From: Valencia hispanica
Lineage: Eukaryota; Chordata; Actinopteri; Cyprinodontiformes; Valenciidae
Assembly: GCA_963556495.2 (NCBI GenBank)
Contig: OY747705.1
Span: forward strand, 23,797,501-23,861,500
Direction of reading: 5' to 3'
Length of the DNA stretch: 64,000 nucleotides
Shown here: positions 14,216 through 25,632 of the stretch, one piece after another
Numbering within the stretch: the stretch's first letter is position 1
How the letters are laid out: the number at the start of each line of letters is the position of its first letter
Made by a program: the position numbers and the translations under genes
The notes under the pieces: model-generated
What the model was told of the DNA's origin: nothing
Database searches by the model: none
Seen by the model: only the letters and a program-made list of their open reading frames with translations

Positions 14216-15574
14216 GATATAAGAGAACTTTCTATGTTACAGAAAGTAAAAAGTTGCAACCCTTGCCGCTCTGTGCAGAGAAACTTCAACTTTAACTTAC
14301 AGTTCAGTCCTGCAACAGGGCGGGTGACCCGCATAAGGTTTTTTCATCATAAAGTTGTGAAATTAAATTTCAGGGGTCCGGGAGGAAGTTTCTTTAATGC
14401 GGGCGGGTTGCGAGTGAGAAAATATAATTGTTTATAATGTTTTGTTTAAGACTCCCAAAGAGAATTGTGTTGATGTATAGTGAAAGAACATTCCAGAATA
14501 TTCCTCCAACTTTGCGCTGACAGCGGAATATTCTCGCTATCTAGACCTCCAGCGCTGTCAGAGACTTTACTGCAGCGGGATTTGCGATTCATGAACTGAG
14601 AACACAGTTAAACCCAGGGACTGTGGACAATTTTTCATTTCTGCACAATGATCTCTGCATCAAATAAATTTCAGTTTTCATAAATTTCAGAAAAGTCTCT
14701 CTGGCAGTGCAAGATGCCTAGATGGCAGGAACATTCTGCTGTCAGTGCAAAGTCGGGGGAATATTCTGGCATGCTCTCTCCACAAACACATTATGCTATC
14801 AACACGATTCTCTTTGGGAGTCTTTAACAAACAAAAATATCCCATAAATATTTTTTTTACCCGCAGAAAAGAAACTTTCGCCAGATTTATGTATTTTTTC
14901 ATCTTTAAAAGAGTACTCGCAACATTGCAGGACTCTGAGCCCTGAACATGTTTGCAGCGGACGACGAGTCTTTTAAAACCTCCACTGCTGTATAATATGA
15001 ATGTATAAGAAAGTGGAATTAAGTGATTTATAATAGTCCGTTCAGACACTGATTATGTGGAAATGTGGATGTTAGAGCTGGTAAGAAATTCCGCATCAAG
15101 TTTTTAAAAGTGGTGGGGGAAAAAAAAATCATCAATCATAAATATCCCCGGCGTCACCGGCTAAAATGACGCCCATCCCCTGGCATATACAATTTACTGA
15201 TCAACTTTCCCTCGTCCTACTCTGGAGCATCAATTAAAGCATTTAAAAGTCGGGAGGGATATAAATGGACACAATCGGGGTTTGTTATCAGGATCCAGAT
15301 CTGGAATTTTCCTGCAAAGGATTGTGTTGTTGTCACCGGGAGGGAGACCTGTCCTGATTTTGGTTATCATGAACAACGGCCGTTACTAGGTTATGTCTTT
15401 GTGCAATGTTTTGTATGTTCATCTCAGGAAATAAAGCATTTTTATTTCTAAATGATTTGCATCACTTAGTGATACAAGAGCAGTTATCAAGCAAACAGTA
15501 TTAAATCTGAATTACAGGTGAATCACTAAAAAAACCTATATGAAACGGCTTCATTTTTCCCTGATCGCTAGAGC

Positions 15575-15697
15575 TTTTCATGGCAATGATCCGTCGTTCT
15601 CTGCGTTCTGGATCCTTGGTAATCCTATAGAACGTTTCTCCCTTATCTCGTCTGCGTCTGCTATGGCATCCTGGGGCACAACAGGTATCCACCATAT
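15575..15697 (-). pseudogene. THAP zinc-finger domain, partial
   Basis: Minus-strand frame starting MVDTCCAPGCHSR, then GETFYRITKDPERRERR. This is the first half of a THAP (C2CH) DNA-binding domain: the two N-terminal cysteines and the FYRxxKD segment are clear. The second Cys and His ligands and the AVPTIF-type end are not in the open frame, so the domain is broken or continues across a lost splice site. It begins about 135 bp inside the right terminal repeat of the surrounding transposon and would be its transposase start. Confidence 0.7.
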
Positions 15698-15835
15698 TTA
15701 CCGTTTCTAACTTTGGCTTAGCTGCAAATAAAAACAACTGCGGGAGACCCGCTGGAGACTGCCTGCTACAATGGCACCCATGCGATTTTAACTGTTGCAT
15801 GCTGGGAGAGTGACGTCAACTCCCGGAGCTCTATA

Positions 15836-16195
15836 CATCAACAGTGTATGTGTAGAACAAGTTGAGTCCTTTAAATTTCTCGGCGTCCACATCTCTGCTG
15901 ACCTCTCCTGGTCAGTCAACACCACAGCGTTGGTCAAGAAGGCCCAGCTGCAGCAACAGAGAGTGCTGAGGATGAAGCAACTATACATACGGCTACTCAT
16001 TACATTCTACCATTCTACCACAGAGAGGTTGCTGACCTACGCTATGACAGTGTGTTACTCCAGCTCCACGGAGTCTGACAGGAAGAGACTACAGAGGATG
16101 GTAAAGACTGCACAAAAGATTATCGGCTGCCCTCTGCCCTCCCTTACTACCATCTGCAACTTCTCTAAAACAAAGAATGCTGATCAGTTGTGAAA
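15836..16195 (+). mobile_element. LINE reverse-transcriptase fragment, right half
   Basis: Continuation of the fragment ending at 13113: YINSVCVEQVESFKFLGVHI then SADLSW, the conserved 'FKFLGVHIS' C-terminal part of non-LTR reverse transcriptases. The frame runs on to a stop at 16191-16193. Together the halves give about 530 bp of LINE, with both true ends missing. Confidence 0.85.
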
Positions 16196-16199
16196 AAGA

Positions 16200-16843
16200 C
16201 AACTTCAGCAGAGCATTTAACTTATCACAAATATTCATCTATTCCTGTTGACCCAGAGGTCAGAGTAGAGTCAGCGGGACAGGATGACTGTCATTGATCA
16301 CTGTGTGGGAACAGTTTTTGACAGATATGATGACCGAACCAACAAACATGGTAGGGCCATTGTGTTGTTCTGCTGAACCTGTATACTTAACATTGAAAGA
16401 AAAAATATCTGTTATATAAGATATGATGATGTGAGCACAATGAGGACCACAATTTGATATTTTGCAGTATTTAACCATTTTTATTAGGTTTATTTGCATA
16501 TAAAAAACTTGCACTTACATGCAGAGATCATGAACTACAGGGCTATATGTGTCATTTGTATTAAATCAGTTCTACTGCACATTTTACATTCACCAATAGG
16601 GACCCCATAAATAATACTATGTAAATACTGTTGTTAAAATATTGCAGTTAATTCACAGACCACCCACAATCTTATGCAACATTCAGGGTACGGCAAAGCT
16701 GAAATACATTTCCAGCATACTGGGATTGCTGTAGAACAATATGTTCTATATAAACCTCCCATTGGGAGAAAATCCACACATGTTATGTCCATCCTTTCTG
16801 GTTAAATCATGCTTGTTATGTTTTATTTTTCAATATTTATGAC
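16200..16843 (-). other. Likely 3' UTR of the six-Sushi selectin
   Basis: No coding frame of interest. On the minus strand AATAAA-type signals occur near 16479-16495 (TTTATT on the plus strand), about 350 bases after the stop, a plausible polyadenylation region. It is bounded by the LINE fragment ending at 16195. Confidence 0.45.
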
Positions 16844-19726
16844 TTAGATGAGGCTGTCAACGCTGTTTTTGTAGACCTGAATTGGCTCCTCCAAGTCAGA
16901 ATTGCTGCAAGTAACAAAATGAAAGAAGTTTTGTGATGATTCAAAATTTATATTTGACTTGTTAAATATATTAGATATGAAAAGTAAATTTACCTGTTCA
17001 GCTCATATTTAGATGCCTTCTGCTTCAGTCTTTTCAAAATCCACATGGTCAGAGACACACCGGATGCTAAGGCGGTGCCCCCTGCTACCACACCAGTGGT
17101 AACGACAGTGGCAGCAGCTGAAGGAGCTGTGGAAACATTATGAAATGTGAATAATCTGACCTAATTTCAACTCAGCTCAGTGCTTTGAAGCACAAATGTT
17201 TCTTTTATTTGAGTATTTTTATTTTTTATTTTTCTTTACCTCGACAACTGGGTTTCTTTCCAGTCCAGCTGCCATGACGATCACAGGTCAGGATCTCATG
17301 TCCATCTAATGAGTAATCTTGATCACATGTGAAGAAGCACTGAGAGTTGAAAACTGGGTAGCTGGCTGAGCAATTAATATGGCCATTTTCAGGTGCATCA
17401 AGAAGAAGGCACATAACAGCTGAGGAATAAGGAGAAATTATCTTTAAAAAGTTTATTTTACTATCGTTGCAACAAATTTCTCCCTGCAACAATGTCCACA
17501 TGCAGGCCAACGTTTTTTTCATACCATTGCACGTAGGTATGGCTGCACTCCATTTTCCATCTTGACTGCATGTAGTGGTGTTTGCTCCTAGCAGTTCAAA
17601 GCCTGGTTCACAGCTAAAGCTGCAAGTGGAGTTGGGATGCAAGTCAGTTGAAGGTTTGCTGCAGTCTGCAGTCATGTGAGCTTCCCCAACTGGATTCTGA
17701 CAGGTAATGGCTAATGCAGAAGGATGTAAAATGTGTTTTTAGTAAAGTCTTCTTTGATACATACAAGGTAATTGATTTCTAAAGTACAAGATGTGCATAC
17801 TCTAAGTCATCTCTCACCATTACAGTATGGAGTCTCCTCACTCCAGTCAGCTTCTGCTGTGCATGTGACCTTGCTTGGTCCCACCAGGCGATAACCAGGG
17901 GCACATCGGAAGCTGCAGGTCTTTCTGTAGCTAAACCTCATCTCAGTATCCTTTTCACAGCTCAGATCCCCGTTTTCTAGACCCTGGAGGGCAGGACACT
18001 GGACCACTGCAACACAGAGTAATAGCACATGTTTAGGAAAGCTGTGAAATGTCACCACACAAAAAGTTAAGAAATAGCTACAAATTAAAAAGCTTGCAAA
18101 GAATTAGAACAAAGACTGCCTTAAGAGACGAGTCAGTCATTCATACCTGTGCAGGAAGGTGTGGCGTCGCTCCACTTTCCATCTTCAAGACATTCAATGC
18201 TGTGTGCTCCATGCAGTTTAAAGCCCAGTTCACAGCTAAAGCTGCAGGTCTTTTCAAAGCTCAACGTCCCATCAACACATTTCAGAGAGCCATTTTCTGG
18301 ATCCTTGAGGGCAGGGCATTGGACAGCTGCAACATAAATGTTAACATTATCATTACAGGACACGTTAAATCTTAATTTAGGAGTTTGTAAATTGTGGAAA
18401 TTCAGTTGTCGTACCAACACATGATGGCTTTGAGGCATTCCAGTTTCCTGATGATTCACATTGGAGAGTGATGGAGGAGGAATTATCCAGCTTGTATCCT
18501 TCCTGACAGGTAAACGTGCAACTGGACCTATAGCTGAATTTTCCCAGAGGATCAGAGCACTCCATTGATCCTCTTGCAGGAGCAACTAGCTCCTGGCACG
18601 GAATCACTGCAGGTGACAGGACAGCAAACAAATTAGAAGCTTTACCTGCTGCTAATGTAAATGCTCACCTCTGAGTAGTTACATCTTTGTATTACAGTTC
18701 AACTTACATTCACATATAGGAGACTGATTGGACCATGTCCCTGTTGCTTGGCATCTCTGAGGTTCTGACACATTTAGCTGGTATCCTTCCTCACAGGAAT
18801 ACTGGCACAAAGAGTCATAAGTGAAGTTCCCGTACTTATGAGTGCAATGTACTTCTCCTTTTTGGGGGGCAATCACCTCATCTTTGTTACATTGCACAAC
18901 TGCAAAAGGAATGCAATATATTCAGATGTTATATGCTACAAGTATCAACAAATATTAACCAAAATAGAAACAATTTGTCTTACCTTCTGTACACCTTTCT
19001 CCACGAAAACCTGGTGTGCAATTACACGTGTGGCTGTTGATGGTCTCCACACATTCACCATAGACGCATGAGTCGTTTTTACAGGCGGCTGCCAAAATAT
19101 ATTATCTATTTGATTAATTCACAGAATTTTAAGCTTCAAGGATGATTTCATGAAAAAAATGTCCTCACCTGCGTAACACAAAGCTGTCTTTTTTTTTGAG
19201 CACCGCTCATCATTCCATTTTCCTTCATCCATCTTCCTTTTAATATACATCTCAACACAATCTTCGGTTTGGCCTGTAATTTGCCCCTTTTTGCCATTAT
19301 TTGGTTCATCAGTTGCCCAGTTGGTTGCCTCTGCTGTTAGTGATTTGTTGGTCCCAACCCAAGTCCAGACATCATTAACCTTGCGGATCCCAATCCAGTA
19401 GTAGCCGTCTCTTGATGGCAGCTGGTTTTTCAGGTGCTCGATCTCCTCTCGATTCTGAATTGCCACCATGTCTGTATGATGTGCCCTGCACCATTTTCTA
19501 GCTGATTCCCACTCCATTGTTTCGTTTGAGTAGTGGTAAGACCAGCACTCTACACCAGTCCACATGCACAGCACTAAAGACAGAGAACAAAGACGTGTTA
19601 GACTGTGGGATCAGAAAGTGGCATTACAAATTTATTCACTGAAAAATAAAGTTTATTGGATTTTAGTTTGAATAAAATTGACATACTTGAACAAAAACAG
19701 ACAAACGGCATCAATGAGGCAGACAT
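16844..19726 (-). CDS. sele: Selectin with six Sushi repeats (E/P-selectin-like)
   Basis: Endothelial/platelet-type adhesion receptor for sialyl-Lewis-type glycans. Exons in order: 19687-19726 (signal start), 19169-19573 (C-type lectin), 18984-19088 (EGF), then Sushi domains 18708-18899, 18415-18606, 18147-18326, 17818-18006, 17525-17710 and 17240-17419, then 16994-17126 (membrane segment) and 16844-16904 (cytoplasmic end NSVDSLI). All junctions are GT-AG in consistent phase; 620 residues. The lectin domain keeps [19 protein letters not shown] and KWNDE, the full calcium/fucose site of mammalian selectins. Six CCPs equal human E-selectin (P-selectin has nine), and the WIGIRKVN block is also E-selectin-like, so the symbol is provisional. 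The last intron and 3' UTR region contain no extra exon that I can see. Confidence 0.92.
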
Positions 19727-19952
19727 CTTATATTCACTCCCCTGAAACAATCCAAAGATGAATTTCTGTCAAAATAAGCAAAAAATGTGCATTAGGATAA
19801 AGCAATGCCAAACTTTCCATTAGCAACCTGACTAGAGTGGAAGAGTTAAGAAATCCATTGAACTCACAGTTTTAGAGATGATGACTGAAGCGCTTTAACA
19901 GTCTTGTGATTCGCCTGAAACAATTCTGAGCTTCATGTGCTGAGGAGCATGT

Positions 19953-19959
19953 TTTTATA
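19953..19959 (-). promoter_or_regulatory. TATA box of the six-Sushi selectin
   Basis: Minus-strand TATAAAA about 230 bp before the ATG at 19726, in the same relative place as in the neighbouring selectin. Confidence 0.55.
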
Positions 19960-20007
19960 CCGTCCTCTGTTCCGGTCCAGGTTTCCTGGAAGCTTTCATG
20001 TCAGTGA

Positions 20008-20029
20008 AGCATTTCCCTGGAATTTCCCC
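20008..20029 (-). promoter_or_regulatory. NF-kappaB site pair near selectin TATA box
   Basis: On the minus strand GGGGAAATTCC (20019-20029) is a consensus kappaB site about 60 bp upstream of the TATA box. It is followed by a second, weaker GGGAAATGC at 20009-20017. A TGACATGA word at about 19996-20003 is one base from the TGACATCA ATF element known in the human E-selectin promoter. Arrangement and function are inferred. Confidence 0.5.
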
Positions 20030-20689
20030 ACACCTCACATATCTTTTCACTCATGACTACCCAAAAACTTGCTTTATTATCACCTCCATGTTTTTCACTT
20101 TTGGAGAGAAAAATGCTCAGATTACTTATTTATTTATACATTGCTTACTTTTTCTTATAATCAATGTTCTTCGAACACTTTAAAAAATTGACTGCACATT
20201 AAATAATCAGAACCAGGCAATATATATAAAAATAAACCAACAAATCAACAAAAAAACTTGCTATCTTTAAGAATTTATGGTTTAAATATCAGATTTCCAA
20301 TCTTCTTCAGTTCGTTTAATTCATTTTTACGGACAAATAAAACGCAAGGGTATAAACTTAAGGTACATTTGGTGCAACAAATGTCAGATATAAAGTATTT
20401 GGCATGGTCTCATGTTTAAGGCAGCTATGACTGTTGTCTCTACAGCAACACAAGGTTGGTAGGGGTTCCTGCGGTTGTTTAGTGGATATGAGATGAGAGT
20501 TAAAAAAGTAGAAATGTGTACCTTATTCACTTCTGCTAGATTGGGGATGACAACACTTATGATCCTGAACCTGATCCTGAGCCATTTCCAAGTACATACC
20601 CCAGAATAGTACTCCATTGGTTAAACTAGATTTCAGCTTTACATGGAATAGTTAAAATAGATTGATCTCATTACAGATGCAGTTTAGAG

Positions 20690-20945
20690 TATCTATCCAT
20701 TTGTTTGTACCTGCTTGATTCTTGCAGGGTAGAAGGGGAGCTGGTTCACAAACACAAGACAAATAACCATGCACTCATTCCTCACACACACATCTCACGA
20801 GGGCAATTTAGAGCCAGCAATTAACCCAATATTCATGAGAACCCAGATATAAAGTACGCTTGTAAGCTCCATGTTAATTTCTTCCCGATATTTGAACCCA
20901 GGATCTTCTTGCTGCAAGGCAAAAGTGCTAATTACTGCTTGAGAA
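20690..20945 (-). mobile_element. Decayed inverted copy of the SINE-like repeat
   Basis: The right end reads 'tttgaacccaggatcttctt' then 'gctgcaaggcaa', the reverse complement of the head of the fish repeat seen at 2186-2475, and 'gagggcaatttagag' matches its middle. Many substitutions and internal loss show it is old. Confidence 0.55.
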
Positions 20946-21509
20946 TGTAACTATTACTTGGACAAGACCTGATAATTTATATTTATGTTGGTGACCTAGT
21001 TACAATTGTAATATTGAAAATGTTTTTCATTTATTCAGGGACAATAAACAAATATACAGATGCTCAAAACAACACAGTAGCTAATGGGAATCTTAATAAA
21101 CATAAATATAAACACTGACAAAATTGCATGACAAGTTTCCTGTAATAAATTTAAAACTCTGACAATGGCTTACTTTACAGCCAACTCAAACATGAATTTG
21201 TGGCTTCCTTTCAAACCTTCGTTTCCTTTGGCTCCAATCCCAAGGCTTCAATATAGATTAATACTTGGCAAAATCATACAGGAAAAGGTTTAACAAGCAA
21301 TGGTTGTCATATATTTTGCTGTCTGCAAAAATGCTATTGGACCCAAAACTACAGCTAACAGCAGCCAAAAAACAAAAAAAATATCAAATTAAACAGCAAT
21401 GATTTACAAACATTGTGCACATAAAATGTTTGCAGACCAAGTTGCGAGTTTTTATAATTTGTTACAAGGTTTTGTGCATATGTTTTTTAGCCCCCTAAAA
21501 CTTATTTGA
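20946..21509. other. Intergenic AT-rich DNA
   Basis: I see no gene or nameable repeat; only short chance frames. Confidence 0.4.
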
Positions 21510-21990
21510 ACAGTGCCTTGCAAAGTAGTGCATACACAGAACAAAATCAATATGTGGTTTTCATATTTTTACAAATAAGGATCTGAAGAGTATGGAAGAC
21601 TCATAGTTGTGTGCTCCACAAATTTGGCCTTTAGAAAAGAGTGGCAAGATGAAACATTGTTGACAGAATTGTTTTAGCTTATGTGCACAAAGCTACCATT
21701 GCACATCGCAAAAAACATTCCCAATGGTGAAAGATGGTGGTGGTGCCTTCATGTTGTGAATATTCCTTTCTTCTGCATTGACAGGGAAGCTGGAACTAAA
21801 TACCTGCCAATTCTGAGAGAAAACCTGTCAGAGGCTGCAAAACACTTGAGATTGAGGTGGATGTTCAATTTCAGGACAACAATCCAGACATACAGCCAGA
21901 GTTCCAATAGAATGTTTTAAATAAAAGCATATTCATCATGTGTTAGAATGGCCTACTCAACGTCCAGACCCAAATTCAATATAGAAAGTG
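21510..21990 (+). mobile_element. Decayed Tc1-like transposon, first copy
   Basis: It starts with the Tc1-type terminal sequence ACAGTGCCTTGCAAAGTAGTG. It then keeps scattered plus-strand transposase blocks: 'gtggcaagatgaaacattgttg' region, 'ggtgaaagatggtggtggtg', 'gggaagctgga' and the 'gaatggcctactcaacgtcc' block near the C-terminal DDE residues. Internal deletions and stops make it inactive. Confidence 0.7.
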
Positions 21991-22699
21991 TGTGTAGCAA
22001 TTGTTCCTTGTCTCCTCACAACCTTTACTACTTCCCCAGAAAAGTCAACTCTTTAATAAAGTTTCATAGAATTACACTCTGGTAACAAAGTAAGTTTCAG
22101 ACATAGTTTAAACATTTAAACAGATATATATTATCACAGATTTTACTTGGACTAGGCCAAACAAGATTTAAATATTATATTGGTAATCTAATTGCATATA
22201 TAACAGTGCAAATGCTGAATACTTATACAGGGACACTGAAACAAATTTATGAATTTTCAAGCACAACACAGACAAGAATTCATGACACGTTTCCCAGAGA
22301 AAAAGTTGCATTCCACTTCACATAAGTCTGTGACTTATTCACAATTTTTGTCTGCAGTAGAATCAAGCCTAGGGTTGCAAGACAGGTTACTGCAAGATCA
22401 TCCTGAAACAAGGTCTAAACATCAGTGTTGCAGTCTGCTAAATGCTCTTGGACCCAAAAGTTAAATTATAAACTTTGATCTTAATCTATGACCATGTCAT
22501 GAACACCACAAGCATAAATTGTATCTGAGAGGAAACAGCAAATCAAAGCTAATATGGGAGTGGAGCAAAACAATCTGTCATTGAAAACTGCTGATATCAG
22601 ATTTAGCTATATCAGTTTTCCTCAAATATTGTGAAGCATTGTTGGAAAAACCTGATTATACAGTAGATGTGCTACAGTACTGCTAATGGAAGCCATTAA

Positions 22700-23065
22700 G
22701 TAAACATCCTCAAATAACCAGGAGTAACAAATGTGCAAAACGTGCTGCACTTGCACAACTTGATCGGCTATTGTAAAAGTGCTTGTGGAAAAGTTGTACG
22801 GTTCCATGGTTTATGGTCTCAGAGGTTCTGGAGAACATTTGTGAATAAACAGCCACATGAAAAGACCAGGAACACTTCAGAAAGGTCAGGGATGAAGTTG
22901 GAGAGAGATTTAAGGAAGGGTTAGATCACAAAACTATATCCTGGAAGAAAATCTGTTAGACACCACAAATGAGTTGACAATGAGGTTCACCTTTTAGCAG
23001 GACAACAACCCTACACATACAGCCAGATCTTCAATGGGATGGTTTAGATCAAAGCATATCTACAG
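22700..23065 (+). mobile_element. Decayed Tc1-like transposon, second copy
   Basis: Plus-strand blocks 'gaacatttgtgaataaacagc', 'aggtcagggatgaagttgg' and 'caggacaacaaccctacaca' followed by 'agatcaaagcatat' match the untranslated leader, N-terminal and catalytic parts of Tc1 transposases, with the middle deleted. A separate insertion from the copy at 21510 because the leader blocks are repeated. Confidence 0.6.
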
Positions 23066-23074
23066 ATCCTTTCC

Positions 23075-24715
23075 CAAAAATTTGAATATCATGGAAAAGT
23101 TTATTTATTTTCATAATTCCATTCAAAACGTTAAACTTCCATAGATTATAGATTCAGGGCCCACAACTTAAATAATTTCAAGTGTTTATTTGATTATTTA
23201 TACATAATCTGGGCTTCCAGCTCATAAAACACACGAAAACAAGAGTTTAAAAAAAGAATACTGGGAAATTACCATTTACTTCTCAGTATTTGCAGAAAAA
23301 ATAAGGAAATTAGGATTACATCAAATCAATCAAAATATGGAACTTTCAAAATGATAAGTGAATCTTCAATACTTGGTAGGGAATCCCATTGCCTTGATCC
23401 TTGCCTCGATGCTCCGTGGCATTGAGGCAATCAGCCTGTGGCATTGCCTGGGTGTTATGGAAGCCCAGATTTACTTGATGCTTGCTGTCAGCTCTTCTTT
23501 GTTTTGGGTTTGGTGCCCCTCATTTTCCTCTTGATAACACCCCATAGATTCTCAATGGGGTTTAGTTCCGGCGAGTTGGCTGGTCAGTCAAGCACTGCAC
23601 TGCAGGTTTTCAATTCAATTCAAATTCAATTCAAAATTCAAAATTACTTTATTAATCCCAAAGGGAAATTAAATGTTGTTGTAACTCATTATGCAAGTTC
23701 CTTCAAAGATTTGTTGTAGATGCTGATGGCTGTGGGTAGGGATGATCTCTGGTAGTGCTCTGCAGATCTGAAGAAGCCTCTGACTGAAGACGCTCTGTAG
23801 TTGTCTGATGTAGAGGACGCTCTGGATGTATGGCGTCTTCTTTTCAATTCATCAGGGTTTTGTGGCTGTAGTTGAGGTATTATTTGAGCTTTTGTGATGT
23901 TAATCAGCTGCTGCCAGTTGTAAACCACCTTGTTGCCATGGTTATGCATCATAACAAATGTCCAAAAATAAAAAGTATCAGCAAAAATCCTTCCAGCTGC
24001 ACAGCATTCAAAACCAGAGAGAACAGTTGTCCACAAAAACAATGTTTCTACCAAAAATGGAAGAATTAATGTTTTAAAAAAGAAAAAAATATGAACCAAA
24101 GTAACAGAGCTACTCCAACATGCTGCCACCTTGAGCGGCGCAATTCCGGAAATTTTTGTGTGATTTTTGTGAAATTTTGTTTTGGTGCTTCTGGTGGTAC
24201 GGGCAGGGACCAGGTCCTGCTGGAAGATGAAATCTGCATCGCCACACAGATCCTCAGCAGAAGGAATCATAAAGTCCTCTAAAACATTCTGGTAGACTGA
24301 TGCTGCGACCTTGAATTTAAGAAAGCAGAGTTTACCAACACCTGCACCAGACATTGCACCCCAAATCATGACTGACTGTGGATATTTCACACTGGACCTC
24401 AAGCAGCTTGGGTTCTGTTCCTCACCCGTCTTCCTCCAAACCCTTGGACCTTGATTGCCGAATGAAAGGCACACTTTACTTTCTTTGGAAAAGAGGACTT
24501 TGGACCACTGGCCAGCAGTCCAGTCCTTCTCCTTGGCCCAGTTGAGACTCGTCTGAATGTGGTAGTTTTTGAAGCTGTGACTCCCGCCTCATTCCACTCT
24601 TTCAGATTCATGAATCTTCCCTGTTTGATAATCCGCTGAAGCTCAAGGTCATCTCTTCTGCTGGTGCATCTTCTCCTGCTACATTTTGCCCTTCCACTAG
24701 ACGTTCCATTGGTAT
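23075..24715 (-). mobile_element. Tc1-like transposon with antisense transposase, interrupted
   Basis: Two minus-strand stretches (24715 to about 24170, and about 23605 to 23340) are parts of one Tc1/mariner transposase: SVMIWGAMSGAGVGKL, then FIFQQDLVPARTTRS around the second catalytic Asp. A LINE tail and other DNA separate them. Frameshifts are present. The left flank (23075-23340) looks like the element's non-coding end. Confidence 0.75.
23606..24170 (-). mobile_element. LINE 3' fragment nested in the Tc1 element
   Basis: It begins with a degenerate ATTCA-type tract, then 'actttattaatcccaaaggg' and a block recognisable as the reverse complement of the C-terminal reverse-transcriptase tail of a teleost LINE (about 23640-23830). 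The same tail occurs at 30090-30290 and, in the other orientation, at 49029-49086. The right portion (about 23960-24170) is not identified. Confidence 0.65.
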
Positions 24716-24717
24716 GC

Positions 24718-25140
24718 TTAGGCCCCGTTTATACGAAGGAAAAACGCAGATATTTCCCTGCGGTTTGGCCTCTCATTTACACGAAAACCCCCGTTTTTAT
24801 CACAGAAAACGATTATTTCTTAAAACTCCGGTCAAAGCGGAGATTTGCATTTTCTCTGTTTTAAGTGTTTGCGTGTGGACAGAAATAACCGGAGTTTTCA
24901 GCTCCGCAACGTCACTTTCCGCGACAAAAATGCTCCGACATCACTTGTGCGACCTGTGTTTACACTCAGAAACAGCATTGATACCCTCCATAGGATGGAT
25001 AAGCCACAGAAATTCATAGCTAATGAGGATGGCTGTTCACAGAGTGCTGTGTCTAGGCTATGTGCATACGTAGCCGTTTAAAAAAAAAACAACGATATTT
25101 TCACCACCTCGTTTAAAAAAAAATCTCCGTCCACACCTTA
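24718..25140. mobile_element. Non-autonomous DNA element, hAT-like MITE candidate
   Basis: Starts 'ggccccgtttatacgaagg' and has CpG-containing internal words typical of a common fish MITE ('ctccggtcaaagcggagatt', 'ggagttttcagctccgcaac'). It ends near 'aaatctccgtccacacctta'. Precise termini and a target duplication could not be established. Confidence 0.45.
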
Positions 25141-25632
25141 CCGCATAAGTGCGTTGTTAAGCACATTCATAGACATGCTAAACCTGTAGGGGGCAGTAGT
25201 TCCCCCAAATCCTATCAACTCAGAGTAACTTTCTATGTTCAGCAGAAACTGTAAAAAAAGAAAAAATATATACATATCTAATTCCTGGCAATTCACAATA
25301 ACCTACTATTTTGTGTTGGTCTCTTGAATGAAACCCCAATGAAATAGTGTGTAGTTGTGACGTGAAAAGTTAAATTCGCAATATTAGAAGGGCCCTGAAT
25401 AAAGCGAAACGTTTCCTGTTTTTGCCACGTGGGGTCACCAGAGTGCACACGCTACACCTTGCGAGGATGTGGTGTCAAACTACAAATGGACTGTCGCTTT
25501 AAGAGTGGAAATAGAAGTCCTGACCCCAATAAAACCAATCGCGTGAACGCATCATGCAGAATGCTGCAAGTGTTTGGCAGACCCGTGATCACTTGGATAC
25601 TCACTGGCACTTTATGTAAAGCTACAGGCACA
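25141..25632 (+). other. PHPT1 promoter/5' region
   Basis: No TATA box was found. The frame of PHPT1 stays open upstream to ATGs at 25429 and 25561, so longer N-termini are formally possible, but they have no family match. Confidence 0.4.

Larger units (their letters stand above)
13114..15833. mobile_element. DNA transposon of probable ISL2EU type with THAP gene remnant
   Basis: 2720-bp insertion with 11-bp perfect terminal inverted repeats (TAGAGCTCCGG at 13114-13124, CCGGAGCTCTA at 15823-15833) followed inward by related ACGTCA/ACTCTC words. It is flanked by TA on both sides (13112-13113 and 15834-15835). Removing the element and one TA restores an in-frame LINE protein (PLYINS), which proves the boundaries. 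A THAP-domain start lies near the right end on the minus strand and a possible YqaJ-associated protein start near the left end on the plus strand. Fish ISL2EU elements are known to combine a THAP transposase with a YqaJ nuclease and 2-bp duplications. The central parts of both genes are missing and a retroposon lies inside, so this copy is non-autonomous. Confidence 0.75.
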
